From assembly GCF_025821625.1 (NCBI RefSeq), contig NZ_JACKSH010000300.1, positions 886 through 49,900 of the forward strand: a stretch of DNA of 49,015 bases, in the 5' to 3' direction. Below the pieces are notes generated by a model. It did not search any database. It saw only the letters and a program-made list of their open reading frames with translations, and was not told the origin of the DNA. This DNA comes from Mycolicibacterium pyrenivorans (GTDB lineage Bacteria; Actinomycetota; Actinomycetes; Mycobacteriales; Mycobacteriaceae). Position 1 is the stretch's first letter, and every line of letters begins with the position of its first letter. Made by a program: the position numbers and the translations under genes. Shown piece after piece: positions 16,695 through 25,707 of this stretch.

Positions 16695-17726
16695 CTATGC
16701 CGATGGGTCGATCAGAATTTTTACGTGTGCATCGCGGTTGACGCGCAGTTCCTCGAGACCCTGACTGACCACGGCATCCAACGGGATCTCGTCGGTGATC
16801 AGTTCACCGAGGTTGATCGCCCCCGTAGCTAGTAAGTCAAGAATCGCCGGGACCTGCCTTTGCGCTTCGTAACAAAATGAAAAGCCGATATTGGCTTCGC
16901 GCATGACGCTTCGATTGATGTCGATACCGGCCGGGGCCTCCCAAATCGCCACGACCATCAATCGACCGCGGGGGCGCAGCACGCCCAACGCCGCATCAAG
17001 CGCGGGTTGTACGCCCGCAGCGTCGAAGGAGATGTCGACGCCGTTTCCGTTCGTCAACATCCGAACCACCTCAACTGCATCCTCCGCCAGAGGATCGATT
17101 ACGCGCGTAGCCCCGACCCGGTGAGCGGCAACGCGGCGCGTCGCCGAAACCTCACTGACGATGACCTGAGTCGCACCTTGGGCAAGTGAGAACTGCACCA
17201 GGGCGAGGCCGATCGGGCCAGCGCCGGCGATGAAGACGGTCCCACCCGCTGCCAACCCGCTACGGCGGACAGCGTGGTACGCCGACGCGATCGGTTCAAC
17301 GACGGCAGCCTCGGCGAGACTGATCTCATCCGGGATGCGAAACAACGCCTTCGTCGGCAACGACGCGTAGCGGGCAAGCGCTCCGTTGACAGCGAAGCCG
17401 ATGAAACCGACTGCTCCGCAGAGTGCTTCAGCGCCCTGTTTGCAGAAGCCGCATTCACCGCAGCCGAAAACGCCGACGCCGCAGACTCGGTCACCTTCGG
17501 TGAACTCGCGCACGCCGGACCCGACGCCGACCACCGTCCCGGAATATTCGTGGCCAATGACGACCCCTGGCGCAGCATGCATCGGACCGGCGATGTACTC
17601 ATGCAGGTCTGTGCCGCAGATCCCCGCTCGGGCCACCTCGATGACCACTTCGCCCGCACGTGGACTCGGGTCGGGAAGCTCTTCAATCCGCACGTCTTCG
17701 CGACCGTGATAAATAGCTGCGCGCAC
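16695..17726 (-). CDS. Zinc-dependent medium-chain alcohol dehydrogenase
   Basis: 343 residues of the MDR family. Catalytic zinc ligands C37, H59 and E60 (GICGTD, IGHEYSG) and structural zinc cysteines 89, 92, 95 and 103 are all present, as is a Rossmann GAGPIGLALVQ. It is related to butanediol/sorbitol/threonine dehydrogenases and has a paralogue at 39598-40623 with the same ligand numbering. It probably oxidises a secondary or benzylic alcohol, or a hydroxylated intermediate. It lies 52 nt upstream of the CoA-transferase gene. GTG 17726 is preceded by AAGG about 11 nt upstream. Confidence 0.85.
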   Translation of the reverse strand: MRAAIYHGREDVRIEELPDPSPRAGEVVIEVARAGICGTDLHEYIAGPMHAAPGVVIGHEYSGTVVGVGSGVREFTEGDRVCGVGVFGCGECGFCKQGAEALCGAVGFIGFAVNGALARYASLPTKALFRIPDEISLAEAAVVEPIASAYHAVRRSGLAAGGTVFIAGAGPIGLALVQFSLAQGATQVIVSEVSATRRVAAHRVGATRVIDPLAEDAVEVVRMLTNGNGVDISFDAAGVQPALDAALGVLRPRGRLMVVAIWEAPAGIDINRSVMREANIGFSFCYEAQRQVPAILDLLATGAINLGELITDEIPLDAVVSQGLEELRVNRDAHVKILIDPSA

Positions 17727-17832
17727 CTACCGGCCTACCTTAAGGACAGACCCAAATTCGCTCGGCCACAACGTTCGTGGGCCGGAGTTTCGGCGGAGGC
17801 GCCGCCGTAATGATGTCAAGCTCACCGGCACC

Positions 17833-18375
17833 TTAGATCCAGAATGACAGGTTGTGCGTGGGCAACGTGGTGTGATCCAGCAGGATCTCGCGCTGGACCA
17901 GTTTCAAACCCGTCTCGTCGCGACGAATAATGTCTCGGCGCTCGGCAGAAACTGTCTCCGCCTTGGCTTCGTCCCCGCGCGTGCGCACCAGCAACGCATT
18001 CGACGTCACACGGTACTCATCGCCGTCCTCACCAGACCTGACCCTGACATTGGTGATGTAGTGCCGGATCCGCGACGGAGGATCCTCAGCCCAATCCGAC
18101 GACGTTCGGTGCCGCTGAATACGCATCTTCAGACTCGTGTAGTTATCACTCAGGTGCATAGAGCGCTCAGAGAACCCCGGGCCACCTGCTCTGCGAAGCG
18201 TCTGACGGACGCGCGCGAAATAGTGCACATTCGGTGCCAGCAATTCCAGCCACTCTTCGAACTCATCGCGATCCAACAGATCGGCCTCGTCGAAAAGGAA
18301 GTCTTCGATTTCCTCGCGCACGTCGCGCGAAACCCTCGCAGCCTGAGGTGGATCCTGCGGCACCGTTGTCGTCAT
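17833..18375 (-). CDS. Ring-hydroxylating dioxygenase beta subunit (pair 2, NidB-like)
   Basis: 180 residues, small-subunit fold: DFLFDEADLLDRDEFEEWLELL, SDNYTSLKMRI, SRIRHYITNVRV, SNALLVRTRGD, RRDIIRRDETGL and a LLDHTTLPTHNLSFWI end. The LLDH-S/T-TLP-x-x-NLS ending is shared with the nidB products in this window, so the pair belongs to the same subgroup. ATG 18375 overlaps the alpha stop (ATGA). Alpha precedes beta here, opposite to nidB-nidA. Confidence 0.9.
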   Translation of the reverse strand: MTTTVPQDPPQAARVSRDVREEIEDFLFDEADLLDRDEFEEWLELLAPNVHYFARVRQTLRRAGGPGFSERSMHLSDNYTSLKMRIQRHRTSSDWAEDPPSRIRHYITNVRVRSGEDGDEYRVTSNALLVRTRGDEAKAETVSAERRDIIRRDETGLKLVQREILLDHTTLPTHNLSFWI

Positions 18376-19706
18376 ACGTTCTCATCCCTTCTCGGTGTGG
18401 CCAGATAGTCGAAGTACTGCTTCCAGTACTCGCGCTGATTCTGTTCGGCGTAGCCACTGGCCAACGGTCGTCCCGGGCCCAGCCACGTTGGATCAGGAGC
18501 CAGATTGTCCAGTCCCATCTCCAGGTTCAGCTCCACACCACCAGCCAACTCGCCGCGTGTTCCCTTGGTAATAGCCTGGAATATCTCGGCGTCATCCTGC
18601 TCGAAGACACCCCCGACCCCGAACGTCCGAACATAAGTCTCAAACGACTGCTGCTTGAACTCTTCGGGCGCGTTGCGCTCCACGAAGAACCACGACCACA
18701 CCTCCATACGCGCTGCGTCCAAGGGACGCCATTGCCGCAAGGTCAGAATGGGCACCGGCATAGACTCCCCGTCCTTGGCGATGAAGGCGTTCAAGAAGGA
18801 CAAGTTCGGGAACACATTGCCATGAATGAACATCGTCCGTTTCAGCAACTCGCCATGGACGTCATCGCCGTAACCCTCGCTGAGACCGGAGACGACTTCC
18901 TCCGGATAGCCCATGTACGGCGGTGCGGGTATGCCGGGTGGTGCGCCTAGAACGCCCGCCCCGTGCCCGCCCGATAGGCTGACGTGGGCCGGCGAAACGG
19001 CCACATTATCGGGCGGTAACAACCCCAGCTCACACATCGAACGGTGCGTCATGACCGTGTGATAGCCGTCCCCAACAAAGTTATCGGCGCCGGTCTTCCA
19101 GTTCGCGTCAATCACCCAACGCTGCGGGGCACCCCACGCCTCAAGGCCGGTCGGGCTCTTCTTCATCATCAAGTCGAGATACCAGCGCATGTCCCCGAGG
19201 TACTCATCCAGTCCCGGCGCCTCATCCGACACACACCCGAAGACAAGGCCCGCGTACGAGTCCAGCATCGGCAGAGCGCGCAACCCTAGCCGACTCTTGT
19301 CGAACGCAGCACCGTACACTGCCTGCTGCGCAGGTATCGCGATGAGATCACCGTTGTTTCGATAGGTCCAACCGTGGTACGGACACTGGAACGCCGACTC
19401 ATTCCCAGACTCGGTTCGGCAAAGCAGCGTGCCGCGGTGCCGACACGAGTTCGACATCGCCCGAATCGTCATATCCTGCTGCCGCGCGACAATAATTGAG
19501 TTATCAGCGATGTAGCGCACTACATAGTCACCCGCATTGGGGATCTCGTCTTCGTGGCAGAGAAACTGCCAGGTCCTACCAAATACTCGCTTCAATTCAA
19601 GCTCGTAAAGCGCTGCATTAGCGATGAGAGACGCAGGGAGGCGACCCTTTAGGATGGAGCCGCGCGCATTCTCTAAGGTTCGCATTGTCGTCGCATCAGG
19701 CGCCAT
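18372..19706 (-). CDS. Ring-hydroxylating dioxygenase alpha subunit (pair 2, NidA-like)
   Basis: 444 residues from ATG 19706. Rieske ligands C88-x-H90 and C108-x2-H111; iron site GADNFVGDGYHTVMTHRS. It aligns along its length with the nidA product here (GRLPA-, FGRTWQFL, NSCRHRG, FEQDDAE, SGYAEQNQR), which places it among PAH dioxygenases of mycobacteria. Longer starts at 19763 and 19811 exist; ATG 19706 is favoured by alignment with NidA and a GGTGG 5 nt upstream. First gene of the run leading to the CoA-transferase and thiolase-fold genes. The 290 nt upstream to the MarR stop are non-coding and AT-rich near 19800, consistent with a promoter I cannot define. Confidence 0.88.
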   Translation of the reverse strand: MAPDATTMRTLENARGSILKGRLPASLIANAALYELELKRVFGRTWQFLCHEDEIPNAGDYVVRYIADNSIIVARQQDMTIRAMSNSCRHRGTLLCRTESGNESAFQCPYHGWTYRNNGDLIAIPAQQAVYGAAFDKSRLGLRALPMLDSYAGLVFGCVSDEAPGLDEYLGDMRWYLDLMMKKSPTGLEAWGAPQRWVIDANWKTGADNFVGDGYHTVMTHRSMCELGLLPPDNVAVSPAHVSLSGGHGAGVLGAPPGIPAPPYMGYPEEVVSGLSEGYGDDVHGELLKRTMFIHGNVFPNLSFLNAFIAKDGESMPVPILTLRQWRPLDAARMEVWSWFFVERNAPEEFKQQSFETYVRTFGVGGVFEQDDAEIFQAITKGTRGELAGGVELNLEMGLDNLAPDPTWLGPGRPLASGYAEQNQREYWKQYFDYLATPRRDENV

Positions 19707-19996
19707 CGAATCCACCGGGCGCACCTTCCTATCGATTTGTGCCCCTAGAACGTGAGCACTCATGTGGGCTACATCACGCGGAAGCTTACATAGGATGACA
19801 ACTGTTTGCAAGCTATTATTTAGGCCACCGCGGTAACGGCGGTATCAGCCGGCATCCCCTCGCAGACCGACGTCTGCCACCCAGGACTCCAACCGAACAG
19901 AGTTCTTCTCGACAGTCGCGGCCCTTGGTCCACCAATCCCGCCATCTGACCCGACTTCTGCAGACCCCACAGCGACCCTGGCATGTTGCAGGTTCG

Positions 19997-20476
19997 CTAG
20001 GCCGGACTGAGAGTCGTTCGTTGAGCGATCCGGCCGCGGCTTTCATTCAGTGTTTGGCGGGCGGCGCTGACTCTTGCTATCGCATCGCGCAGCGCCCTCA
20101 GTTCATTACCCTCAAGTGCCGCAAGCGCTTCGGGAGCCGGGTCGTCGACCGCATTGATGGTGGCCACCATCGACCAGCCGGCGTCGGTCAGTGATACCAC
20201 TTTGTACCGCCGGTTGGTGGGAATAGTCTGACGCATGACTAGGCCGCGGTCCTCCAGATCGTTGACGGCCACCGTGGCCGCCGGGGGATCGATTGTCACG
20301 GCGTGCGCGACCTCTTTGACGGTCATCGACCCGCGGGACAGCCGGAGCAGTATCCGGATGCGACTGAAAGGTAGGCCCGTCTGGTCGACGGTCGCTCGCC
20401 TCCAACTGTCGCGGTTGTCGGTGACCAGTGCGGTCATCGCGCGCCAGACCTCGTCCGCTTCCGGATTACGCGACAT
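19997..20476 (-). CDS. MarR-family transcriptional regulator (with MFS transporter)
   Basis: 159 residues: LPFSRIRILLRLSRGSMTVKEVAHAVTIDPPAATVAVNDLEDRGLVMR is a winged-helix DNA-binding domain and TIPTNRRYKVVSLT the wing. The start overlaps the end of the MFS transporter gene by 11 nt, so regulator and pump are made together. This arrangement is typical of a repressor of an efflux pump that is released by the pump's substrate. It may bind the repeat ahead of the transporter gene. Confidence 0.85.
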   Translation of the reverse strand: MSRNPEADEVWRAMTALVTDNRDSWRRATVDQTGLPFSRIRILLRLSRGSMTVKEVAHAVTIDPPAATVAVNDLEDRGLVMRQTIPTNRRYKVVSLTDAGWSMVATINAVDDPAPEALAALEGNELRALRDAIARVSAARQTLNESRGRIAQRTTLSPA

Positions 20477-21926
20477 CGGCAGCCTCCCGTCGCGGATCGG
20501 TTCCTGCGATCAGCGGCGCCAGATGCTCTGCTGAGCGCAGCGCGCGCTTCGACGTCGAGTAGACACCGAGCGTGAAGATCAGCACACCAACTCCAGCGAA
20601 CACTAGCCATAGGGGCTGGGCGGAGACCGCGAAATCGACGTTGGTGTCGCCCAATGCCGCACCAGCGACCGGGCCGCATATCGCCACACCGATGGCGACG
20701 CCCACCTGTCGGCTCGTGGATGTGATAGCCGCCGCCGCACCGGCGCGGTCGGTCGGCATACCGCTGACGGCCGCGGTTGTGACCGGTGCGTTCACCATCG
20801 AAGTACCGACGCCGAAAACCGCAAAGGCGACCAGCATTTGCCATTGCGGGGTAGCGTCGCTCATCTGCGCGAACATGAGAGTCGCGGCGACGATCAATGC
20901 GCCGGCGATCATCAGCGACGGTCTGGCACCAAATCGCCCCACCAGCCGGCCAGACAAGGGCGAGAAGATGAATGCGCCGACGGCCACGGGCAGAAACATC
21001 AGCCCGGTATTCACCGCTGAAAGCCCGCGCTCCCCTTGCAAATAGATTGACATCATGAACAGGAACGCGCCCCATGCAGCGAATGCGCACACCGCGATGG
21101 CCGTCGCCGAAGCAAACGGGATGCTGCGGAAGAATCGGAGCTCGACGAACGGGTCGAGGCGGCGTGACTCGTAGCGCAGGAATGTCGCGAAGGCCAGCGC
21201 TGCGAGGCAACAGCTAACGACGACGCGGGTGTCGGTCCAGCCCATCCCTGGCCCTTCGATGAGTACGAACACCAGTCCGAACAGGAAGGCCATGCCCAGG
21301 ACCAAGCCGATCAGGTCGACGTGGCGCATGGTGACCGACTTGGATTCGGGAACGAAGATCGCGGTCAACAGCACCGCAAGCGCGCAGATCGGCACGTTGA
21401 TCCAGAACACTGCTCGCCAGTCAACATACTCGAGAAGTATTCCGCCCATGATCGGACCCAAGGCCATCGAGATGCCTACGACGCCCCCCCATATGCCGAT
21501 GACGCGCGCGCGCTCCACTCTGCCGGTGAACACCTGCGTGACGATCGACAACCCAGCAGGAGTGAGCATCGAACCGCCGATCGCCTGCAGGAAGCGGGCG
21601 CCGATCAGCGTTTCGACGTTGGGAGCCACGCTGCACAGTAGGGAGGCCGACGCAAAGATTGTCAACCCGATCTGCAACGTACGCCGCCGACCGAATCGGT
21701 CGGCCATGGCACCCGAGAGCAGCAATAGCGAGGCCACCATCAAGGTGTAGATGTCAATGACCCACTGCATTTGCGAAGGCGACGCCGAAAGGTCGGCGCG
21801 GATGCTCGGGATTGCAACGTTGGCGATGGTCACGTCGATCGACACAATGAGCACGCTCAGGCAGCAGGACGCCAGGACGAAGGCCTTGTGCCGGCGGCTC
21901 AGTCGTTCGACAACAGTTTCATTCAC
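20466..21926 (-). CDS. MFS transporter, DHA2 (EmrB/QacA) drug:H+ antiporter family
   Basis: 486 residues and about 14 hydrophobic segments. Family motifs are visible: SIDVTIANVAIPSI in segment 1, GAMADRFGRRRTLQIGL between segments 2 and 3, and GGSMLTPAGLSIV followed by GPIMGGILLE in segments 4-5. Such proteins export hydrophobic or aromatic compounds. In a degradation island it could expel toxic phenols or excess substrate, or import an acid; direction cannot be read from sequence. No ribosome site precedes ATG 21926, so the transcript may be leaderless. Confidence 0.9.
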   Translation of the reverse strand: MNETVVERLSRRHKAFVLASCCLSVLIVSIDVTIANVAIPSIRADLSASPSQMQWVIDIYTLMVASLLLLSGAMADRFGRRRTLQIGLTIFASASLLCSVAPNVETLIGARFLQAIGGSMLTPAGLSIVTQVFTGRVERARVIGIWGGVVGISMALGPIMGGILLEYVDWRAVFWINVPICALAVLLTAIFVPESKSVTMRHVDLIGLVLGMAFLFGLVFVLIEGPGMGWTDTRVVVSCCLAALAFATFLRYESRRLDPFVELRFFRSIPFASATAIAVCAFAAWGAFLFMMSIYLQGERGLSAVNTGLMFLPVAVGAFIFSPLSGRLVGRFGARPSLMIAGALIVAATLMFAQMSDATPQWQMLVAFAVFGVGTSMVNAPVTTAAVSGMPTDRAGAAAAITSTSRQVGVAIGVAICGPVAGAALGDTNVDFAVSAQPLWLVFAGVGVLIFTLGVYSTSKRALRSAEHLAPLIAGTDPRREAADVA

Positions 21927-22241
21927 ACAACTATTTTGAAACTACAACTGATGCTAGCGCAAGTCGGCGTGTACCAGACGATTGCGTGCTGCCCGACCCG
22001 ACGCCGGACATAGCCGCCGCCGCGGGCATCGGAGGGGTTCCGGGGGAAACAGCCGCGTGTCACATACCCGCAACGGAGCGATGCCGTGTCCCGAGTCGAT
22101 TTTCTAATCGGTCGCTTATCGTCTGGGGCGCCGATGCACGGCCGACTGACGCCCTACGTCAAATAGCAGTTCTCCCACAGGATTTCGACTGCGAGAAAGG
22201 TCACCGTCCGCTGTCGACGCCTTCCAGCGCATCGACGCAGT
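21927..22241. other. Non-coding stretch upstream of the MFS gene, with possible operator
   Basis: Just ahead of the transporter start the minus strand carries two AGTTGT hexamers 17 bp apart (21932-21927 and 21949-21944) around an AT-rich TTTCAAAA core. They could bind the MarR protein encoded in the same operon. A small hairpin CGATT-TTCT-AATCG lies near 22098. I see no gene in the rest; an open plus-strand frame (21986-22255) has no ribosome site and runs into the aldehyde dehydrogenase gene. Confidence 0.3.
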
Positions 22242-23702
22242 TCAGTCCAAGGTGACGGTTACTGCCTTGACTTGGGTGTAGGACAACAGTTCCTCCGTGG
22301 ACTCTTCGGATCCAACACCTGACGATTTCCAACCGCCGAAGGGCAACCCCCAGTAATGGCGTGCACTGCCGTTTATCCAGACGTAGCCGGCGTCAAGTCC
22401 CGCAGCCATGCGGTGGGCTTGGCTTACGTCGTTGGTCCACACCGCGGCGGTCAACCCGAACTCGACGCTGTTGGCAACTTCGACAGCCTCGGCTTCGTCA
22501 CGGACGGTCAGCACCGAAAGAACGGGCCCGAAGATCTCGTCGCGGGCGACATCGGCTTGTGGTGCCACTCCAGCCAATACGGTCGGGGCGACATACCAGC
22601 CTTTGCTACCAACACCCTGCGCGCGTCCTCCACCGGTAAGTACGCTGGCGCCGCCCGCCCGTCCTGACTCGATGGCCCGCAACGACTTTGAGTATTGCGC
22701 TTGGTCGATGACGGGTCCCATGTCCGTGCCGTCAACGAGCGGGTCGCCTACCTTGATGGCAGCGACCTGATCGACGACCAGATCAATCACCTCGTCAGCG
22801 ATCGCTTCGTGCAGCAGCAGTCTGCTTGTTGATCCGCATGATTGGCCCGCGGTGGTGGTGAAGTTCATCCCTACCACGGCGCTTTTGGCAGCCGCCTCGA
22901 GGTCGGCGTCGGGCATGACGATCATCGGGTTCTTGCCGCCGAGTTCCAGCGTGACGTATTTGACGCCGTGCTCGGCCGCCAAGCGCTGGATATGTCGGCC
23001 CGTGCCCGGGGAGCCGATGAAGCCGATTCGCCGGACTAGTGGATGGGCAACCAACGCGGCGCCGGCAGTTGCCCCGTGCCCGGTTACCACCCCGAATAGG
23101 CCTTCGGGCAGGACCTCCCTGGCGAGCTCGGCGAGCCGGATGGCCGACAACGGTGTTTGATCGGGAGCTTTGAGCACCACGGCGTTCCCCGCCATCAGCG
23201 GAGCGGCGATCTTGGATCCTGCAAATAGGACGGGATGATTGAAGGGGACGATTCGAGCGACTACGCCGTAGGGCTGCTGCAGCGTGTAGTGCAGGTTCGC
23301 CGAGAGCGGGATAGTCCGTCCGCCGAGGTCGAGCGCGTCGTCTGCCATCAGCTCGAGCACGTCGGCCGCCCACGTGACGTCGTCGCGCATCGCAGGCAGT
23401 GGAAAGCCGCCGTCAATTGCGTCGAGCAGCGCGAGCTCTTCAGAGTGATCGCGCATGAGTGTCGCCAAAGCCCGCAGCGCGGTGCCGCGCTGGCGAGGCG
23501 TCCGCAGCGCCCAATCGCGTTGAGCGGCATGTGCAGTCGCCACCACCCTGTCGACATCCTCACTGCTGCAGTCGGGCACCTGGGTCAGCACGTCGCCGGT
23601 ACACGGATCCTCCACGTCGTAGACGCTTTGGCCCTGCAAAGTTGCGTCACCTAGCGGGAGCGTCCACGTTCTCATGACTGCACTCCGTGGGTCGTCTACC
23701 AC
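22242..23702 (-). CDS. NAD(P)+-dependent aldehyde dehydrogenase
   Basis: 486 residues with N155 (PFNHPV), catalytic E253 (LELGGKN) and nucleophile C289 (TTAGQSCGS), all in normal spacing. It would oxidise an aldehyde from ring or side-chain breakdown to the acid. GTG 23702 has a strong ribosome site (AAGGAGG, spacing 7), and a palindrome lies a little further upstream. It is only distantly like the nidD product of this window, so it is not a recent copy. Substrate unknown. Confidence 0.9.
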   Translation of the reverse strand: MVDDPRSAVMRTWTLPLGDATLQGQSVYDVEDPCTGDVLTQVPDCSSEDVDRVVATAHAAQRDWALRTPRQRGTALRALATLMRDHSEELALLDAIDGGFPLPAMRDDVTWAADVLELMADDALDLGGRTIPLSANLHYTLQQPYGVVARIVPFNHPVLFAGSKIAAPLMAGNAVVLKAPDQTPLSAIRLAELAREVLPEGLFGVVTGHGATAGAALVAHPLVRRIGFIGSPGTGRHIQRLAAEHGVKYVTLELGGKNPMIVMPDADLEAAAKSAVVGMNFTTTAGQSCGSTSRLLLHEAIADEVIDLVVDQVAAIKVGDPLVDGTDMGPVIDQAQYSKSLRAIESGRAGGASVLTGGGRAQGVGSKGWYVAPTVLAGVAPQADVARDEIFGPVLSVLTVRDEAEAVEVANSVEFGLTAAVWTNDVSQAHRMAAGLDAGYVWINGSARHYWGLPFGGWKSSGVGSEESTEELLSYTQVKAVTVTLD

Positions 23703-23721
23703 TCATCGCCTCCTTGATAGT

Positions 23722-23737
23722 TGACACGTGCTTGTCA
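23722..23737. promoter_or_regulatory. Palindrome upstream of the aldehyde dehydrogenase gene
   Basis: TGACA-CGTGCT-TGTCA, perfect 5-bp arms, 20 nt before the GTG start. A TATTAT hexamer on the minus strand at about 23763-23758 could be the -10 box, which would put the palindrome near the transcription start, where a repressor would act. GntR and TetR proteins bind sites of this kind; no such regulator is encoded in the window. Confidence 0.4.
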
Positions 23738-23837
23738 GCGGGCATCCTCTTGCTAGCAGATAATATCTCCGCAATACAGAAAGTTTAGCTCATCGAAAGC
23801 GTGCTCCCAAAGCTTCGTTGCCTGCCGGCTGGCCGCA

Positions 23838-24986
23838 TCACCGCACGGATTCGAAGAATGCGCGGATGTCGTCGACGAAGAGCCTCGGTTGTTCCAGAGC
23901 GGCGAAGTGCCCGCCGCGCGGCATGGTCGTCCAATGGGTGATGTTGTAGATCGGTTCGCACCAACTTCGCGGTGCGCGCAGGACCTCCTTGGGGAAGGCA
24001 GCAATACCAGTGGGCAATTCCACACGAGTTGTCGCGTCCAGGGTCTTGAAGCTCTCCCAGTACAACCGGGCCGAGGAGGAGCCACTATTGGTAGCCCAGT
24101 ACATCATGACGTTGTCGAGGAGCTCATCGCGGCTGAGCACGTTCTCGGGATGGCCGTCGCAGTCCATCCACGCTGCGAATTTCTCGACGATCCAGGCCAT
24201 CTGGCCGACCGGCGAATCGGCCAGTCCGTAGCCGACGGTCTGAGGCCGGGTGGACTGCTGCTCGGAATAGCCTGTCTCCCAACGCTGATAAGTCGTTAGG
24301 GCGGCCAGGGCCAGCTGTTCTTCCTCGGTCGGATCGGTGATGCCGCCCGCTGGAGGGTAAGCGATCGGCATATTCAGATGGATGGCGGCGCAGTGGCCGC
24401 GGTTGCGGCCCATTTGTGTGGTGATCGCTGCGCCCCAGTCGCCGCCCTGGGCGCCGTAGCGCTGGTAGCCAAGGCGCAGCATGAGCGTCTCCCAGGCCTG
24501 CGCGATCTTCCCGACACCCCAGCCGGCGTTGGTGGGCTTGCCGGAGAAACCGTAGCCCGGAAGCGCCGGGCACACCACGTGGAAGGCGTCCTCGGCCCGT
24601 CCCCCGTGGGCAGTCGGGTTGGTCAGCGGCTCGATCACGTTGTGAAACTCCACGATCGAGCCGGGCCAGCCGTGGGTGATCACCAGCGGAAAAGCCTCTT
24701 GGTGCGGAGATCGCTGGTGGATGAAATGGATGTCCACGCCGTGGATTTCGACGACGAACTGATCGAATCGGTTGAGGGCGGCTTCACGGGACCGCCAGTC
24801 GTATCCGTCGGCCCAATAGGCGGCCAGTTCGCGGGTGTACCCGAGCGGGATGCCCTGGGTCCAGTCCGGTACACATTCGGCTTCCGGCCAACGGGTCCGC
24901 GAAAGACGCGTTCGTAGATCGTCGAGAACGTCATCGGCGACGTGGATGCTAAATGGTCTCACTGCGCGCACGGCACTCAAGGTCAC
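23838..24986 (-). CDS. Epoxide hydrolase (microsomal type, alpha/beta-hydrolase fold)
   Basis: 382 residues. The N-terminal LRTRLSRTRWPE segment is the epoxide-hydrolase N-terminal domain; the oxyanion motif is THGWPGS, the nucleophile Asp is in QGGDWGAA, and the catalytic His is in RGGHFAALEQP. Tyrosines of the lid (for example ALTTYQRW) can activate the epoxide. It would convert an arene or alkene oxide to a trans-diol, useful when monooxygenases attack PAHs. Start uncertain: GTG 24986 is open, but TTG 24980 has GAGGAG 5 nt upstream. It lies 61 nt after the last Mce-associated gene. Confidence 0.88.
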   Translation of the reverse strand: MTLSAVRAVRPFSIHVADDVLDDLRTRLSRTRWPEAECVPDWTQGIPLGYTRELAAYWADGYDWRSREAALNRFDQFVVEIHGVDIHFIHQRSPHQEAFPLVITHGWPGSIVEFHNVIEPLTNPTAHGGRAEDAFHVVCPALPGYGFSGKPTNAGWGVGKIAQAWETLMLRLGYQRYGAQGGDWGAAITTQMGRNRGHCAAIHLNMPIAYPPAGGITDPTEEEQLALAALTTYQRWETGYSEQQSTRPQTVGYGLADSPVGQMAWIVEKFAAWMDCDGHPENVLSRDELLDNVMMYWATNSGSSSARLYWESFKTLDATTRVELPTGIAAFPKEVLRAPRSWCEPIYNITHWTTMPRGGHFAALEQPRLFVDDIRAFFESVR

Positions 24987-25011
24987 TCCTCACACGTTGT
25001 TATCGGCGGAC

Positions 25012-25027
25012 TCGGGGGCCACCCCGA
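25012..25027 (-). terminator. Possible GC-rich hairpin after the Mce operon
   Basis: TCGGGG-GCCA-CCCCGA, 6-bp perfect stem and 4-nt loop, between the last Mce-associated gene and the epoxide hydrolase gene. No U-run follows, as is common for mycobacterial terminators. It might end or attenuate the Mce transcript; the short stem leaves it doubtful. Confidence 0.35.
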
Positions 25028-25047
25028 CCCTGAAGTTTGGATGGTGC

Positions 25048-25707
25048 TCATTTCGGCTCGAAACCCGATATCAACCAGTGGGATCCGACCTTGTCGAGGC
25101 TGACCTGGACTACGGAGTCGGTCTCTGTCGGCGCGTCTTTGCCCACAGTGGTGGTTTGGTCGACGAACACCATGACGATGGCACGGTTCTTGCTTACGGA
25201 GACGGAGGCGGCGGCTGACACCCTGGCGGTGGCTGAGATTCGTTGCTGCTGTGCCCCAGGAATGACGACATCCTCCGTCAACGATGTGTATGAACCGCGA
25301 AATGGTCCCGTCAGTCGATCCCGCGCAGCCTTCAATTTCTCGGCTGCCGTTTCGGGTGTGTAGGACAGCATCGCGACCGTCGCTTCGGTGGCGACCTGAA
25401 CGGTTTCAACGCGGGCGCGATCCTCGTCACTGGCGGTTCCTTCTTGATACTTGAAGTAGGCCGCGCCCAGCGCGAGCAACAACGCGATAGAGGGCAAGAG
25501 CCAGAATCCGAGCATCCGCACGAAAGTGCCGCGACGGTCGGCTATCGAGGCCACATCGTCGCGGTCCAGGCATTCTGGCGCTACGGCGGCCTCGCATCCC
25601 GACGCGCTCTTCGATGTTTTCTCGGGTGATGGTGGTTGGGCGTCGGCTCCGGCGGAGTGGGCGGCGTCGCCGTCATCGGGCTCGACTTTCGCTGGTGAAT
25701 TCCTCAT
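25048..25707 (-). CDS. Mce-associated membrane protein (second)
   Basis: 219 residues: an acidic, low-complexity cytoplasmic N-terminus, one membrane segment (MLGFWLLPSIALLLALGAAYF, about residues 44-64) and an outer domain with the family's VEATVAMLSY-like TEATVAMLSYTPETA, DRLTGPFRGSYTSL and SKNRAIVMVFVDQTTT segments. Mce-associated proteins are thought to stabilise the Mce importer at the cell envelope. ATG overlaps the previous stop (ATGA). Confidence 0.85.
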   Translation of the reverse strand: MRNSPAKVEPDDGDAAHSAGADAQPPSPEKTSKSASGCEAAVAPECLDRDDVASIADRRGTFVRMLGFWLLPSIALLLALGAAYFKYQEGTASDEDRARVETVQVATEATVAMLSYTPETAAEKLKAARDRLTGPFRGSYTSLTEDVVIPGAQQQRISATARVSAAASVSVSKNRAIVMVFVDQTTTVGKDAPTETDSVVQVSLDKVGSHWLISGFEPK

